From positions 4,789,194-4,853,193 of the forward strand of contig NZ_CP045302.1 of NCBI RefSeq assembly GCF_009363155.1: a DNA stretch of 64,000 bases. Direction: 5' to 3'. This DNA is from Azotobacter salinestris (lineage in GTDB: Bacteria; Pseudomonadota; Gammaproteobacteria; Pseudomonadales; Pseudomonadaceae). This document shows, piece by piece, positions 50,461 to 60,368 of the stretch. Numbering within the stretch: position 1 is the stretch's first letter; each line of letters opens with the position of its first letter. The translations under genes and the position numbers were made by a program. The notes under the pieces were generated by a model. The model was not told the origin of the DNA. It saw only the letters and a list, made by a program, of their open reading frames with translations, and made no database searches.

Positions 50461-51560
50461 CTAATCTTTTAAAAAGTAATGTCATGCTGCTGCATATCGG
50501 CAGTCCGGGTGGCGGAAAAACGATTTCACCAACTCCGGCAACTTCTGGATTCTGCGCAGCGCGCCCAGGGCCAACTTCTTCATCTCCTCCCGGTTCTGCA
50601 CAAGACGCCTGGACACACTGCGCTTGACGTGCCCCCAGACCTGCTCGTCCGGGTTCAGCTGTGGCGAGTACGGCGGCAGATAGAAGAGTTTCAGGCGCCC
50701 CGCTTGTTCTTCGACGAACGCCCTGACCAGCCGGGCCTTGTGCACCGGATGGCCATCGATGATCACGAAGACCGGCTGCTCGGCACCGATCAGCAGGCGC
50801 TTGAGAAACTCGCGGAACACGCTGGCCGTCACCGTCCCGTCGTGCAGCATGAAGCGGAACTCGCCGCGCGTCCCGACCGCCGACAGCATGTTCACCGAGA
50901 AGCGTCGGCCGGTCACCTCGACCACCGGCGTTTCCCCCTGCGGTGCCCAGGTCGTGCCGGCATGGTAGTCGGAGCGCAGGCCCGACTCGTCCGCGAAGTA
51001 GATCCTTGCCCCCGCTGCACGGGCCTCGGCCCGAATCGCCGGGTAGGTCTCGTTTTCCCACTGGCGCACCAGCGCCGCATCCTGCTGCCAGGCGCGATGC
51101 AAGGGTTTCTGCGCGGTGAAGCCGAGCAGCTTCATGACTCGGCTCACGGCGGACAGCGACAGCGTCTTGCCGAACTGGCGGCGGATCAATTCGGCGATCA
51201 GCGACAAGGTCCACAGGCCGAACTCGAAACGGTATTGCAGCGGCGAGTGGTCCCGAACGGCCTGTGCCAGCCAGCGCATTTCCTCGGCACCGATCCTGGG
51301 GGGACGTCCGGGAACCGGCTTGGCGAGCAGGGCGTTCTGTCCGCCATTGGCGAAGTCGGACAGCCAGCGAAAGACGCTGCGGATATTGACGCCGAAGGCG
51401 GCCGCCACGCTTTGGACGGTCTGCCCTTCGCGAACGGCCTTGATCGCCTGCTGACGCATGACCTGAAGGGAATGGTGGTCGATTGCTCGACCGTCGGAGT
51501 TTCGTTTGCATTTCATGGGGGTATTGTCTCTCAATATGACAATACTTTCGATAGGCTTAG
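50461..51560 (-). mobile_element. IS630-family insertion sequence inside attR
   Basis: An 1100-bp element flanked by TA on both sides (50459-50460 and 51561-51562), the TA duplication of Tc1/IS630 elements. Its ends form imperfect inverted repeats (CTAAT-C--TT and inverted CTAAG-C--AT, then AAAGTA-TGTCAT on both). It carries one transposase gene on the minus strand. Removing it and one TA rejoins the att core exactly. Confidence 0.92.
50482..51516 (-). CDS. IS630-family transposase
   Basis: A 344-aa protein. It has an N-terminal winged helix-turn-helix (GQTVQSVAAAFGVNIRSVFR). The DDE domain has Asp in IYFADESGLRSDYHAG, Asp in VFVIIDGHPVHKARL and Glu in LPPYSPQLNPDEQVWGHVKR. ATG 51516 (MKCKRNSDGRAI) is used, because upstream codons read out of the IS into the tRNA fragment. 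Intact. Confidence 0.93.
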   Translation of the reverse strand: MKCKRNSDGRAIDHHSLQVMRQQAIKAVREGQTVQSVAAAFGVNIRSVFRWLSDFANGGQNALLAKPVPGRPPRIGAEEMRWLAQAVRDHSPLQYRFEFGLWTLSLIAELIRRQFGKTLSLSAVSRVMKLLGFTAQKPLHRAWQQDAALVRQWENETYPAIRAEARAAGARIYFADESGLRSDYHAGTTWAPQGETPVVEVTGRRFSVNMLSAVGTRGEFRFMLHDGTVTASVFREFLKRLLIGAEQPVFVIIDGHPVHKARLVRAFVEEQAGRLKLFYLPPYSPQLNPDEQVWGHVKRSVSRRLVQNREEMKKLALGALRRIQKLPELVKSFFRHPDCRYAAA

Positions 51561-51562
51561 TA

Positions 51563-51611
51563 GGTTCCAGCGCCGCAAGGCGTAAGAGTTCGAGTCTCTT
51601 CATCCGCACCA
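51563..51611 (+). repeat. attR core, right fragment (49 bp of tRNA-Leu 3' end)
   Basis: Identical to 2886-2934, ending in CCA. With GATTTA at 50455-50460 it completes the 55-bp core. Host sequence upstream of tig follows directly. Confidence 0.9.
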
Positions 51612-51658
51612 TTTCCTATCTCCCTGCTCCCTCCCGTATGCCGCCTGCTCTCTGTAGG

Positions 51659-51687
51659 GTGACTTCTGCAATCTGACCCACTAGAAT
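51659..51687 (+). promoter_or_regulatory. Promoter upstream of tig
   Basis: GTGACT, a 17-bp spacer and TAGAAT. It lies between attR and tig, so prophage insertion left tig its own promoter. Confidence 0.5.
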
Positions 51688-51747
51688 GCATGCCCTTGAT
51701 TTGGGGCCGTCAATGGCCGGCTAACGTCTGTGCAACGAGGAATATCC

Positions 51748-53058
51748 ATGCAAGTTTCTGTTGAAAGCACCTCCGCTCTTGAGCGCCGCCTGACGATCGG
51801 CGTGCCGGCCGAGCGCATCGAGACCGAAGTCAGCAAGCGTCTGCAGCAGACGGCTCGTCGCGCCAAGATTCCTGGCTTTCGTCCTGGCAAGGTGCCAATG
51901 AGTGTGATTCGCCAGCGTTACGAAGAATCTGCTCGTCAGGAAGCCTTGGGTGATCTGATTCAGGCCAGCTTCTATGAGGCGGTGGTCGAGCAGAAGCTGA
52001 AGCCGGCCGGTGCTCCCTCCGTTGAGCCGAAGGTTTTCGAAAAGGGCAGGGATCTGGAATATGTTGCCACTTTCGAGGTTTATCCCGAGTTCGAGGTTGT
52101 CGGCCTGGAGGATATTGCAGTCGAGCGTCTGCAGGCGGAAGTTGCAGAATCTGATGTCGATAACATGCTGGAAATTCTGCGTAAGCAGAATACCCGCTAT
52201 ACGCAGGTCGAGCGTGAGGCGCAGGATGGCGATCAACTGAACATCGATTTCGTCGGCAAGATCGATGGTGAAGCCTTTGCCGGTGGCTCTGCCAAGGGCA
52301 CGCTGCTGGTGTTGGGCTCCGGGCGGATGATCGAGGGCTTCGAGGCGGGGCTGGTTGGCGCGAAGGCCGGTGAGGAGCGCGTTCTGTCGCTCACCTTCCC
52401 TGCGGACTATCAGAATCTGGATCTGGCGGGCAAGGCTGCCGAGTTCACGGTAACCGTCAATTCGGTCTCCGAAGCCGAGCTGCCCGAACTGAATGCCGAC
52501 TTCTTTGCCTTGTTCGGTATCGCTGAGCCGAGTTTGGAAGCCTTCCGTGCCGAGGTCGGCAAGAATATGGAGCGCGAGCTGGGCCAGGCAATCAAGTCCA
52601 AGGTGAAGACCCAGGTAATGGATGGCCTCTTGGCCGCCAATCCGATTGAAGTGCCCAAGGCCTTGATCGAAAACGAAGTGAATCGCCTGCGGGTCCAGGC
52701 CGTGCAGCAGTTCGGCGGCAATATCAAGCCGGAGCAGCTGCCGGCGGATCTGTTCCAGGAGCAGGCCAGGCGTCGTGTCGCACTGGGGCTCATTGTTGCG
52801 GAGATGGTCAAGCAGTTCGAGATCAAGCCGGATGAGTCGAAGGTAAAGGCTCTGATCGAGGAAATTGCCTCTGCCTATCAGGAGCCGGAGCAGGTCGTTG
52901 CGTGGTACTACGGCAACGAGCAGCAGCTTGGTGAGGTTCGTTCGGTTGTGCTGGAGGAACAAGTTGTAGATACTGTCCTGCAGAAGGCCAACGTAACCGA
53001 CAAAGCGGTCTCTTACGAAGAAGCTGTCAAGCCGGCGGAAGTTCCGCAAGCTGCCTGA
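51748..53058 (+). CDS. tig: Trigger factor
   Basis: A 436-aa ribosome-bound chaperone and prolyl isomerase. The N-terminal ribosome-binding tail has the signature [16 protein letters not shown]. The FKBP-type domain lies around 155-240 ([39 protein letters not shown]), followed by the helical chaperone arms. ATG 51748 follows GAGGA. First gene of the tig-clpP-clpX-lon proteostasis cluster and first host gene after the prophage. Confidence 0.97.
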   Translation: MQVSVESTSALERRLTIGVPAERIETEVSKRLQQTARRAKIPGFRPGKVPMSVIRQRYEESARQEALGDLIQASFYEAVVEQKLKPAGAPSVEPKVFEKGRDLEYVATFEVYPEFEVVGLEDIAVERLQAEVAESDVDNMLEILRKQNTRYTQVEREAQDGDQLNIDFVGKIDGEAFAGGSAKGTLLVLGSGRMIEGFEAGLVGAKAGEERVLSLTFPADYQNLDLAGKAAEFTVTVNSVSEAELPELNADFFALFGIAEPSLEAFRAEVGKNMERELGQAIKSKVKTQVMDGLLAANPIEVPKALIENEVNRLRVQAVQQFGGNIKPEQLPADLFQEQARRRVALGLIVAEMVKQFEIKPDESKVKALIEEIASAYQEPEQVVAWYYGNEQQLGEVRSVVLEEQVVDTVLQKANVTDKAVSYEEAVKPAEVPQAA

Positions 53059-53082
53059 TTCTTCCCTCGTGTGAGTACATCC

Positions 53083-53112
53083 ATAAGCCAGCCTTCGTGC
53101 TGGCTTATTTGC
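53083..53112 (+). terminator. Hairpin after tig
   Basis: A 10-bp stem (ATAAGCCAGC with GCTGGCTTAT) followed by a T-rich stretch. Likely partial termination before clpP. Confidence 0.6.
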
Positions 53113-53147
53113 ATTTCAAGACCTGACCATTAGGGAGCAATCAGGAC

Positions 53148-53783
53148 ATGACCAATCATTTCATGCAAATGCCTGAAATCCAGGCCGCTGGTGGCTTGGT
53201 GCCTATGGTGATCGAGCAGTCCGCGCGCGGTGAGCGTGCTTACGATATTTATTCGCGCCTCTTGAAGGAACGGGTGATATTCATGGTTGGCCAAGTGGAA
53301 GACTACATGGCGAACTTGATTGTTGCTCAATTGTTGTTCCTTGAGGCTGAGAATCCAGACAAGGATATCCATCTCTACATCAATTCGCCTGGTGGCTCCG
53401 TGACGGCAGGCATGTCCATCTACGACACCATGCAGTTTATCAAGCCTGACGTTTCCACCATTTGTATTGGTCAGGCCTGTAGCATGGGCGCCTTGCTGTT
53501 AGCTGGTGGTGCTGCTGGAAAGCGCTACTGCCTGCCGCATTCGCGGATGATGATTCACCAGCCTCTGGGGGGGTTCCAAGGGCAGGCCTCGGACATCGAG
53601 ATCCATGCCCGGGAGATCCTTACCATTCGTGAGCGCTTGAACAAGATTCTGGCGCATCACACGGGTCAGCCTATCGATGTGATTGCCCGTGACACGGATC
53701 GTGACAATTTCATGAGTGGTGAGGAAGCGGTCAAGTATCGCCTCATCGATCAGGTACTCGTGCATCGTCAGCTGGTGGGTTGA
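53148..53783 (+). CDS. clpP: ATP-dependent Clp protease proteolytic subunit
   Basis: A 211-aa serine peptidase forming the 14-mer chamber used by ClpX and ClpA. The catalytic Ser is in [11 protein letters not shown], His in [14 protein letters not shown], and Asp in [11 protein letters not shown]-terminal pro-sequence [13 protein letters not shown] is present. It is followed by clpX after 102 bp with a hairpin between. Confidence 0.97.
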   Translation: MTNHFMQMPEIQAAGGLVPMVIEQSARGERAYDIYSRLLKERVIFMVGQVEDYMANLIVAQLLFLEAENPDKDIHLYINSPGGSVTAGMSIYDTMQFIKPDVSTICIGQACSMGALLLAGGAAGKRYCLPHSRMMIHQPLGGFQGQASDIEIHAREILTIRERLNKILAHHTGQPIDVIARDTDRDNFMSGEEAVKYRLIDQVLVHRQLVG

Positions 53784-53792
53784 GCCCATATC

Positions 53793-53822
53793 GGGGCAGC
53801 CTGAAATTGAGGCTGCCCTTGG
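53793..53822 (+). terminator. Hairpin between clpP and clpX
   Basis: GGGCAGCC and GGCTGCCC with a loop of about ten bases. The downstream T-run is weak, so probably an attenuator or stabiliser. Confidence 0.4.
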
Positions 53823-53885
53823 GCTTGAAAATGCCCGCATTTGCCTTCATCTTGTGTTGCAAGCCTACCGGATTGGATTGATCGA

Positions 53886-55166
53886 ATGACTGACACCCGT
53901 AACGGCGAGGACAATGGCAAACTGCTTTACTGCTCCTTCTGCGGCAAGAGCCAGCATGAGGTGCGTAAGCTGATTGCCGGGCCCTCGGTCTTTATTTGTG
54001 ACGAGTGCGTCGACCTGTGCAACGACATTATCCGAGAGGAAGTGCAAGAAGCCCAGGCCGAAAGTAGTGCGCATAAGCTACCCGCACCCAAGGAAATCAG
54101 TACCATTCTCGACCAGTATGTCATTGGTCAGGAGCGTGCCAAGAAGGTCTTGGCTGTGGCTGTGTACAACCACTACAAGCGCCTGAATCAGCGTGACAAG
54201 AAGGACGATGTCGAGCTGGGCAAGAGCAATATCCTGTTGATCGGCCCGACTGGCTCCGGCAAGACCTTGCTGGCTGAGACCCTGGCCCGTCTGTTGAACG
54301 TTCCCTTTACGATTGCTGATGCGACCACCCTGACCGAGGCGGGGTATGTCGGCGAGGATGTCGAGAACATCATCCAGAAGCTGCTGCAGAAGTGCGATTA
54401 CGACGTCGAAAAGGCCCAGATGGGCATCGTCTATATTGACGAAATCGACAAGATTTCGCGCAAATCCGACAACCCATCGATTACGCGAGATGTGTCGGGA
54501 GAAGGCGTCCAGCAGGCCCTGCTCAAGCTGATCGAAGGAACGGTGGCCTCCGTTCCGCCGCAGGGTGGGCGTAAGCATCCACAGCAGGAGTTCCTGCAGG
54601 TGGATACCCGCAATATTCTCTTTATTTGCGGTGGCGCCTTCTCCGGTTTGGAGAAGGTAATCCAGAACCGGTCGACGAAGGGTGGCATCGGCTTTAATGC
54701 CGAGGTGCGAAGTCCGGATATCGGCAAGAAAATCGGTGAGGCTCTACGTGATGTGGAGCCAGACGATCTGGTCAAGTTCGGCCTGATTCCGGAATTTGTG
54801 GGACGCCTGCCTGTCATTGCTACACTTGATGAGTTGGACGAGGCAGCTTTGGTGCAGATCCTCACGGAGCCCAAGAACGCGTTGACCAAGCAGTATGGCA
54901 AGCTGTTCGAAATGGAAGGGGTAGAGCTTGAGTTCCGCCCTGATGCATTGCGGGCCGTTGCCTTGCGCGCGCTCGAGCGAAAGACCGGGGCTCGTGGATT
55001 GCGTTCCATTCTCGAGGGCGTCCTGCTGGATACCATGTACGAGATACCCTCGCAGTCCGGTGTCAGCAAGGTGGTTATCGATGAGAGTGTCATCGCTGGT
55101 GCTTCCAAGCCTCTGCTGATCTATGAAAACGTGGAGCCGCCTGCCAAGGCTGCACCTGATGCTTGA
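53886..55166 (+). CDS. clpX: ATP-dependent unfoldase ClpX
   Basis: A 426-aa AAA+ unfoldase. The zinc-binding domain (CSFCGKS and CDECVDLC) selects substrates and adaptors. Walker A is [12 protein letters not shown], Walker B is VYIDEIDK, and the ClpP-docking loop region follows. ATG 53886 ([12 protein letters not shown]) matches the family start. It feeds substrates to ClpP. Confidence 0.97.
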   Translation: MTDTRNGEDNGKLLYCSFCGKSQHEVRKLIAGPSVFICDECVDLCNDIIREEVQEAQAESSAHKLPAPKEISTILDQYVIGQERAKKVLAVAVYNHYKRLNQRDKKDDVELGKSNILLIGPTGSGKTLLAETLARLLNVPFTIADATTLTEAGYVGEDVENIIQKLLQKCDYDVEKAQMGIVYIDEIDKISRKSDNPSITRDVSGEGVQQALLKLIEGTVASVPPQGGRKHPQQEFLQVDTRNILFICGGAFSGLEKVIQNRSTKGGIGFNAEVRSPDIGKKIGEALRDVEPDDLVKFGLIPEFVGRLPVIATLDELDEAALVQILTEPKNALTKQYGKLFEMEGVELEFRPDALRAVALRALERKTGARGLRSILEGVLLDTMYEIPSQSGVSKVVIDESVIAGASKPLLIYENVEPPAKAAPDA

Positions 55167-55169
55167 TCC

Positions 55170-55196
55170 GGAAAGGGGCCTGCGGGCCCCTTTGCA
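55170..55196 (+). terminator. Terminator after clpX
   Basis: AAAGGGGCC-TGC-GGGCCCCTTT stem with a short T-run. It separates clpX from lon, which has its own promoter-like sequence. Confidence 0.65.
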
Positions 55197-55210
55197 TTTC
55201 CACTGCAGTG

Positions 55211-55239
55211 CTTGTTTTTTCCTGGGGCTACCCTCATCT
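55211..55239 (+). promoter_or_regulatory. Heat-shock (sigma32-like) promoter of lon
   Basis: CTTGTTT, a 13-bp gap and CCCTCATCT resemble the sigma32 consensus (CTTGAAA-N13/14-CCCCATNT). About 55 bp upstream of the lon start. Confidence 0.45.
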
Positions 55240-55296
55240 TAGAAATCAGGGTGCGTCCGTCACTCTCCGGTCCTGAGCCCACGTAGAGCCTAAATC

Positions 55297-57690
55297 ATGA
55301 ATATGATCGAATTACCTCTTCTACCGCTGCGCGATGTCGTCGTATATCCGCACATGGTAATCCCGCTGTTCGTGGGGCGCGAAAAGTCCATCGAAGCCCT
55401 TGAGTCCGCAATGAGTGGGGACAAGCAAATCCTCTTGTTGGCCCAGAAGAATCCGGCAGATGATGACCCGGGAGAGGAGTCGCTCTATCGAGTTGGCACC
55501 GTTGCAACGGTCCTGCAACTGCTGAAGCTTCCCGATGGCACCGTCAAGGTTCTGGTCGAAGGAGAGCAGCGTGGGGCCATCGAGCGCTTCATTGATGCCG
55601 ATGGGCACAGCCGGGCACAGCTGTTCCTGGTCGAGGAGGCACCGGTCGCCGAGCGGGAGGGAGAAGTCTTCATTCGTAGCCTGCTCAGCCAGTTCGAGCA
55701 GTACGTCCAACTGGGCAAAAAAGTGCCTGCTGAGGTCCTGTCGTCATTGAACAGCATTGATGAGCCGGGTCGTCTGGTCGACACCATGGCTGCACACATG
55801 GCTCTCAAGCTCGAGCAGAAGCAGGAGATTCTGGAGATCGCCGACCTTTCAGCTCGCGTCGAGCATGTCTTGGCGCTTCTGGATGCCGAAATCGATCTAT
55901 TGCAGGTCGAGAAGCGTATCCGTGGTCGAGTGAAGAAGCAGATGGAGCGCAGCCAGCGTGAGTACTATCTGAATGAGCAAATGAAGGCCATTCAGAAGGA
56001 GCTCGGTGATATTGACGAGGGGCACAATGAAATCGACGATCTGAAGCAGCGCATCGAGGCTGCTGGATTGACGAAAGAGGCTCTGGCCAAGGCACAGGCC
56101 GAGCTGAACAAGCTCAAGCAGATGTCTCCGATGTCTGCCGAAGCCACTGTCGTTCGCTCCTATATTGATTGGCTGGTCAATGTACCTTGGAAGGCCGAGA
56201 GCAAGGTTCGCCTGGATCTCTCCAAGGCCGAGGCTATTCTCGATACGGATCATTACGGATTGGAGGAGGTCAAGGAGCGCATCCTCGAATATCTCGCTGT
56301 GCAGAAGCGCGTGAAGAAGCTCAAGGGGCCTGTACTCTGCCTGGTCGGGCCGCCGGGAGTCGGTAAGACCTCCTTGGCTGAATCCATCGCACGGGCTACC
56401 AATCGCAAATTTGTGCGCATGGCACTGGGTGGTGTGCGCGATGAGGCTGAAATACGCGGTCACCGTCGTACCTATATTGGTTCGATGCCTGGACGGCTGA
56501 TCCAGAAGATGACCAAGGTGGGGGTTCGAAATCCCTTGTTCCTTCTCGACGAGATCGACAAGATGGGTAGCGATATGCGAGGAGATCCTGCCTCTGCGCT
56601 GCTGGAGGTACTCGATCCGGAGCAAAATCACAATTTCAATGATCATTATCTGGAGGTTGACTATGACCTTTCGGATGTGATGTTCGTCTGTACTGCCAAC
56701 TCAATGAACATTCCGGCGCCGCTCCTGGACCGCATGGAAGTGATTCGTCTTCCTGGATATACCGAAGACGAGAAAGTCAACATCGTCGTCAAGTATCTGG
56801 CCCCCAAGCAAACCCAAGCCAATGGGCTGAAAAAGGGGGAACTGGAGTTCGAGGAGACGGCAATTCGCGACATGATCCGTTACTACACCCGTGAGGCGGG
56901 TGTTCGCAGCCTTGAGCGGCAGATTGCCAAAGTCTGTCGTAAAGTAGTCAAGGAAAATGCCAAGGAAAAGCATTTCAAGGTCACGGTAACAGCCGACTCG
57001 CTAGAGCATTTCCTGGGCGTTCGCAAATATCGCTATGGCTTGGCGGAGCAGCAGGATCAGATCGGCCAGGTCACGGGACTGGCTTGGACCCAGGTCGGCG
57101 GCGAACTGTTGACGATCGAGTCGGCCGTTGTGCCAGGCAAGGGGCAACTGATCAAAACCGGATCGCTTGGTGATGTCATGGTCGAGTCCATCACTGCAGC
57201 ATTGACCGTGGTGCGCAGTCGGGCAAAGAGTCTTGGCATCCCGCTGGATTTTCATGAGAAGCGTGACATTCATATCCATATGCCGGAAGGGGCTACACCC
57301 AAGGATGGCCCTAGCGCTGGTGTGGGGATGTGCACTGCCTTGGTTTCTGCGCTGACGCAAATCCCCGTGAGGGCCGATGTGGCGATGACTGGGGAAATAA
57401 CATTGCGTGGTCAAGTATTGGCCATTGGTGGGTTGAAAGAGAAACTTCTGGCAGCGCATCGGGGAGGTATCAAGATTGTTATCATTCCTGAAGAGAACGT
57501 CCGGGATTTAAAAGATATTCCTGAGAACATTAAACAGGACTTGCAAATCAAGCCGGTAAAATGGATTGACGAGGTCCTGCAGATTGCGCTGCAATACGCC
57601 CCGGAGCCCTTGCCTGACGCGGCTCCCGAGATGGTCGCAAAGGATGAGAAGCGCGAGGCTGATCCCAAGGAGAGAATCAGTACGCACTAA
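55297..57690 (+). CDS. lon: ATP-dependent protease Lon
   Basis: A 797-aa protein degrading damaged and short-lived proteins. The N-terminal substrate-binding domain ([20 protein letters not shown]), long coiled coil, AAA+ module ([25 protein letters not shown]) and C-terminal Ser-Lys protease (catalytic Ser in [11 protein letters not shown], Lys in the [13 protein letters not shown] region) are complete. The C-terminal tail is Lys/Glu-rich. Separate heat-shock-like promoter. Confidence 0.97.
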   Translation: MNMIELPLLPLRDVVVYPHMVIPLFVGREKSIEALESAMSGDKQILLLAQKNPADDDPGEESLYRVGTVATVLQLLKLPDGTVKVLVEGEQRGAIERFIDADGHSRAQLFLVEEAPVAEREGEVFIRSLLSQFEQYVQLGKKVPAEVLSSLNSIDEPGRLVDTMAAHMALKLEQKQEILEIADLSARVEHVLALLDAEIDLLQVEKRIRGRVKKQMERSQREYYLNEQMKAIQKELGDIDEGHNEIDDLKQRIEAAGLTKEALAKAQAELNKLKQMSPMSAEATVVRSYIDWLVNVPWKAESKVRLDLSKAEAILDTDHYGLEEVKERILEYLAVQKRVKKLKGPVLCLVGPPGVGKTSLAESIARATNRKFVRMALGGVRDEAEIRGHRRTYIGSMPGRLIQKMTKVGVRNPLFLLDEIDKMGSDMRGDPASALLEVLDPEQNHNFNDHYLEVDYDLSDVMFVCTANSMNIPAPLLDRMEVIRLPGYTEDEKVNIVVKYLAPKQTQANGLKKGELEFEETAIRDMIRYYTREAGVRSLERQIAKVCRKVVKENAKEKHFKVTVTADSLEHFLGVRKYRYGLAEQQDQIGQVTGLAWTQVGGELLTIESAVVPGKGQLIKTGSLGDVMVESITAALTVVRSRAKSLGIPLDFHEKRDIHIHMPEGATPKDGPSAGVGMCTALVSALTQIPVRADVAMTGEITLRGQVLAIGGLKEKLLAAHRGGIKIVIIPEENVRDLKDIPENIKQDLQIKPVKWIDEVLQIALQYAPEPLPDAAPEMVAKDEKREADPKERISTH

Positions 57691-57706
57691 TCAGTGGGGG
57701 CTTTCC

Positions 57707-57736
57707 TTGACATCTTTTTCGAGCGCTTGATATAAA
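57707..57736 (+). promoter_or_regulatory. Promoter of hupB
   Basis: TTGACA (57707-57712), an 18-bp spacer and TATAAA (57731-57736), a strong sigma70-type promoter about 90 bp before the GTG start. Confidence 0.65.
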
Positions 57737-57826
57737 GCGGCTCTTTTCGTGTTGGCAAACCATCCAGCACCCGTTTTGCCTGCACCAAGATCAAGAAATA
57801 ACCCAAATGAAATAAGGGGACCTAGA

Positions 57827-58099
57827 GTGAACAAGTCGGAATTGATTGATGCGATTGCTGCATCTGCTGATATCCCGAAAGCTGTTGCTGGCCGAGCGCT
57901 GGACGCAGTCATTGAGTCTGTCACTGGCGCCCTGAAGGCTGGTGATTCCGTGGTGCTGGTTGGTTTTGGTACTTTTGCTGTCAAGGAGCGCGCTGCTCGC
58001 ACTGGTCGCAATCCGCAGACCGGCAAGCCGATCAACATCGAGGCTGCCAAGATCCCTGGCTTCAAGGCTGGCAAGGCCTTGAAAGACGCAGTCAACTGA
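57827..58099 (+). CDS. hupB: Nucleoid protein HU-beta
   Basis: A 90-aa DNA-bending protein ([20 protein letters not shown]). It has the DNA-binding arm signature [20 protein letters not shown] and the ending [15 protein letters not shown]. The start is GTG 57827 after AGGGG. Position between lon and ppiD is standard for pseudomonads. Confidence 0.96.
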   Translation: MNKSELIDAIAASADIPKAVAGRALDAVIESVTGALKAGDSVVLVGFGTFAVKERAARTGRNPQTGKPINIEAAKIPGFKAGKALKDAVN

Positions 58100-58154
58100 G
58101 CGTCTTGCGAGCATAGGGCTCGTCCGGACCAGGAACTGCCTGGTCTTGATCTCG

Positions 58155-58231
58155 GCGTGGAAGGCTCGGCCGATTGATGTGCCGGCCTGTCGCGTCGGGA
58201 GCCGCGGGTTCGAAGCCTGCCTGCTCCACCA
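58155..58231 (+). pseudogene. Degenerate tRNA-Asp-like remnant
   Basis: From the anticodon arm onward (CCGGC-CTGTCGC-GTCGG with GTC at the anticodon position), through the T arm (GCGGG-TTCGAAG-CCTGC) to CTGCTCCACCA, the sequence follows tRNA-Asp. The 5' acceptor strand and D arm do not pair. It is therefore a decayed tRNA or a leftover 3' half from a past integration event. Confidence 0.55.
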
Positions 58232-58237
58232 GTCATG

Positions 58238-58269
58238 AAAAGGCGCATCCGAAGAGATGCGCCTTTTTT
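58238..58269 (+). terminator. Terminator between hupB and ppiD
   Basis: AGGCGCATC and GATGCGCCT form a strong stem followed by TTTTTT. Confidence 0.8.
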
Positions 58270-58324
58270 ATATTCAGACTCTACCAGTACCAAATGGCTT
58301 CTCGCGGCCATTTCTGGGGGATGC

Positions 58325-60199
58325 ATGCTGCAGAACATCAGGGACAATTCACAGGGGTGGATTGCCAAGACCATTATCGGTGTCATCGTCGTATTACTAG
58401 CCTTGACCGGCTTTGACGCGATTCTCACTAGCACAAGCAACAGTCAGAATGCAGCAGAGGTCAATGGTGCGAAGATCAGCCTGGTTGAACTGAACCGGGA
58501 GGTAGAGATGCAGCGCCGCCAATTGCTTCAGCAGCTTGGCAAGGACTTTGATGCTTCGCAATTGAACGAGGGGTTGCTGCGCAATGCGGCACTCAACGGC
58601 CTGATAGAGCGCGCGCTGTTGCTGCAGGGAGCCGAGGCGGCAGGTTTTGCCTTCTCCCAAAGCGCTCTGGATCAGCTGATTCTGCAAACTCCTGAATTCC
58701 AGGTGGATGGCAAGTTCGACGCGAACAAATTCGATCAGGTCATTGCTCGGATGGGCTACAGCCGCTTGCAGTTCCGACAAATGCTGGAACAGGAAATGCT
58801 GATCGGTCATTTGCGCGCCGGTCTGGCAGGTAGTGGCTTTGTGACGGATCGTGAGGTCGAGGCCTTTGCTCGCTTGGAGCAGCAGACGCGAGATTTCTCC
58901 ACCATGACATTACCTGCCGATCCGGCACAGGTGACAGTCGAGGATGAGGCGGTGCGGACCTATTATGAGGAGCATACCAGCCGCTATATGACTCCTGAGC
59001 AGGTCGTGGTGGAGTATATCGAATTGAAGCGAGATACCTTCTTCGATCAAGTGGAAGTCAAGAGCGATGATTTACACGCACTTTATCAGCGGGAAATTGC
59101 CAACCTTGCGGAGCAACGTCAAGCCGCGCACGTTCTCCTCGAGGTGAATGAGGAGCTGAGTGACGAGCAGGCAAAGGCCAAGCTGGAGGAACTCAAGACT
59201 CGTATCGATAAGGGAGAGGATTTTGCCGCTCTGGCCAAGGAGTTCTCCCAGGATCCTGGCTCAGCAGATAAAGGCGGTGACCTAGGCTATGCAGGGCCTG
59301 GCGTTTACGATCCAGCTTTCGAGCAGGTACTGTATTCCTTGAATAAAGGGGAGGTAAGTTCTCCGGTTCGCAGCGAATTCGGATGGCACCTGATCAAGTT
59401 GCTCGATGTGCAAGCACCCGATACTCCCAGCTTCGATACTCTGAAGGAGAAACTGGGTCGTGACCTCAAGTCAGAGCAGGTCGAACAGGCGTTCGTGGAG
59501 GCTGCTCGCGAGCTGGAAAATGCGGCCTTCGAGGCATCGGATCTTGTCCAGCCAGCCCAGGAACTTGGACTTCAGTTAAAAACCAGTGCTCCTTTCGGCC
59601 GTGAAGGCGGTGAGGGACTGACTGCAAATCGACAGGTCATTCAGGCTGCATTCAGTTCCGAAGTGCTTGAGCAAGGCAATAACAGCAGTGCTATCGAATT
59701 GGACCCGGACACAGTCGTCGTTCTGCGAGTAAAAGAACATAAAAAGCCTGAGCAGGTTCCGCTCGAGCAGGTGGCCGATAGCATTCGGGAGCAGCTGTTG
59801 AGGAAGCGTGCGGCTGATGATGTCAAGACGAGAGGAGAGGCACTCCTCGGCGAGCTCCGGCAAGGGCATACGCCTGTTGAGCAAGCCCGGCATAATGAGG
59901 GCTGGCAGGTAGTGGAGGCGGCGGCACGTAACCAGGACGGAATTGATCCGGTCATCCTGCAGGCAGTGTTTCGTATGCCCAAGCCTGCCGATGCGGATAA
60001 GCCTGCCTTTACCGGAGTGACCTTGCCGAATGGTAATTATGTGCTGATTCGTCTGACTGGAATCGGCGAGCCGGAAGATAGCTTGTCCGAAGAGGAAAAA
60101 AGCATATATCGACGCTTTTTGGCCTCGCGCAGTGGTCAGCAGGATTTTGCAGCCTATCGCCGCCAGCTCCAGTCGGCAGCCGATATCGAGCGCTTTTGA
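58325..60199 (+). CDS. ppiD: Periplasmic peptidyl-prolyl isomerase PpiD
   Basis: A 624-aa inner-membrane-anchored chaperone helping outer-membrane proteins fold after export. One membrane helix lies near residues 15-36 (AKTIIGVIVVLLALTGFDAI). A SurA-like N-terminal domain follows. The parvulin domain is at about 260-360 (AAHVLLEVNEELSDEQAKAK, SQDPGSADKGGDLGYAGPGV, FGWHLIKLLDVQAP). ATG 58325 (MLQNIRDNSQGW) matches the family; a longer frame upstream runs through the terminator. Converges with phbC. Confidence 0.95.
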   Translation: MLQNIRDNSQGWIAKTIIGVIVVLLALTGFDAILTSTSNSQNAAEVNGAKISLVELNREVEMQRRQLLQQLGKDFDASQLNEGLLRNAALNGLIERALLLQGAEAAGFAFSQSALDQLILQTPEFQVDGKFDANKFDQVIARMGYSRLQFRQMLEQEMLIGHLRAGLAGSGFVTDREVEAFARLEQQTRDFSTMTLPADPAQVTVEDEAVRTYYEEHTSRYMTPEQVVVEYIELKRDTFFDQVEVKSDDLHALYQREIANLAEQRQAAHVLLEVNEELSDEQAKAKLEELKTRIDKGEDFAALAKEFSQDPGSADKGGDLGYAGPGVYDPAFEQVLYSLNKGEVSSPVRSEFGWHLIKLLDVQAPDTPSFDTLKEKLGRDLKSEQVEQAFVEAARELENAAFEASDLVQPAQELGLQLKTSAPFGREGGEGLTANRQVIQAAFSSEVLEQGNNSSAIELDPDTVVVLRVKEHKKPEQVPLEQVADSIREQLLRKRAADDVKTRGEALLGELRQGHTPVEQARHNEGWQVVEAAARNQDGIDPVILQAVFRMPKPADADKPAFTGVTLPNGNYVLIRLTGIGEPEDSLSEEEKSIYRRFLASRSGQQDFAAYRRQLQSAADIERF

Positions 60200-60256
60200 C
60201 ATTGCTTGATAGCGTCGGAAAAGTACTCCGCGTCCAAGAAAGAGCTCATGAGAAAA

Positions 60257-60297
60257 GCAAAAATGCCCATATCATTCGACATGGGCATTTTAGCTTT
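60257..60297. terminator. Bidirectional terminator between ppiD and phbC
   Basis: An 11-bp stem AAAATGCCCAT with ATGGGCATTTT. A-rich and T-rich flanks serve both directions. Confidence 0.8.
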
Positions 60298-60368
60298 AGA
60301 TTTCTTGATGCAGAAGGTTGTGATCTAGTGATTTTTCAAGAGATCATCCCGAGAGCCAGGGGAATTGC

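Noticed and set aside
50479..51585. Plus-strand open frame of 368 codons opposite the IS630 transposase
   Set aside because: Antisense shadow of a transposase with intact DDE motifs; no recognisable protein.
59576..60202. Minus-strand open frame opposite ppiD
   Set aside because: Shadow of ppiD; no motif or start signal.
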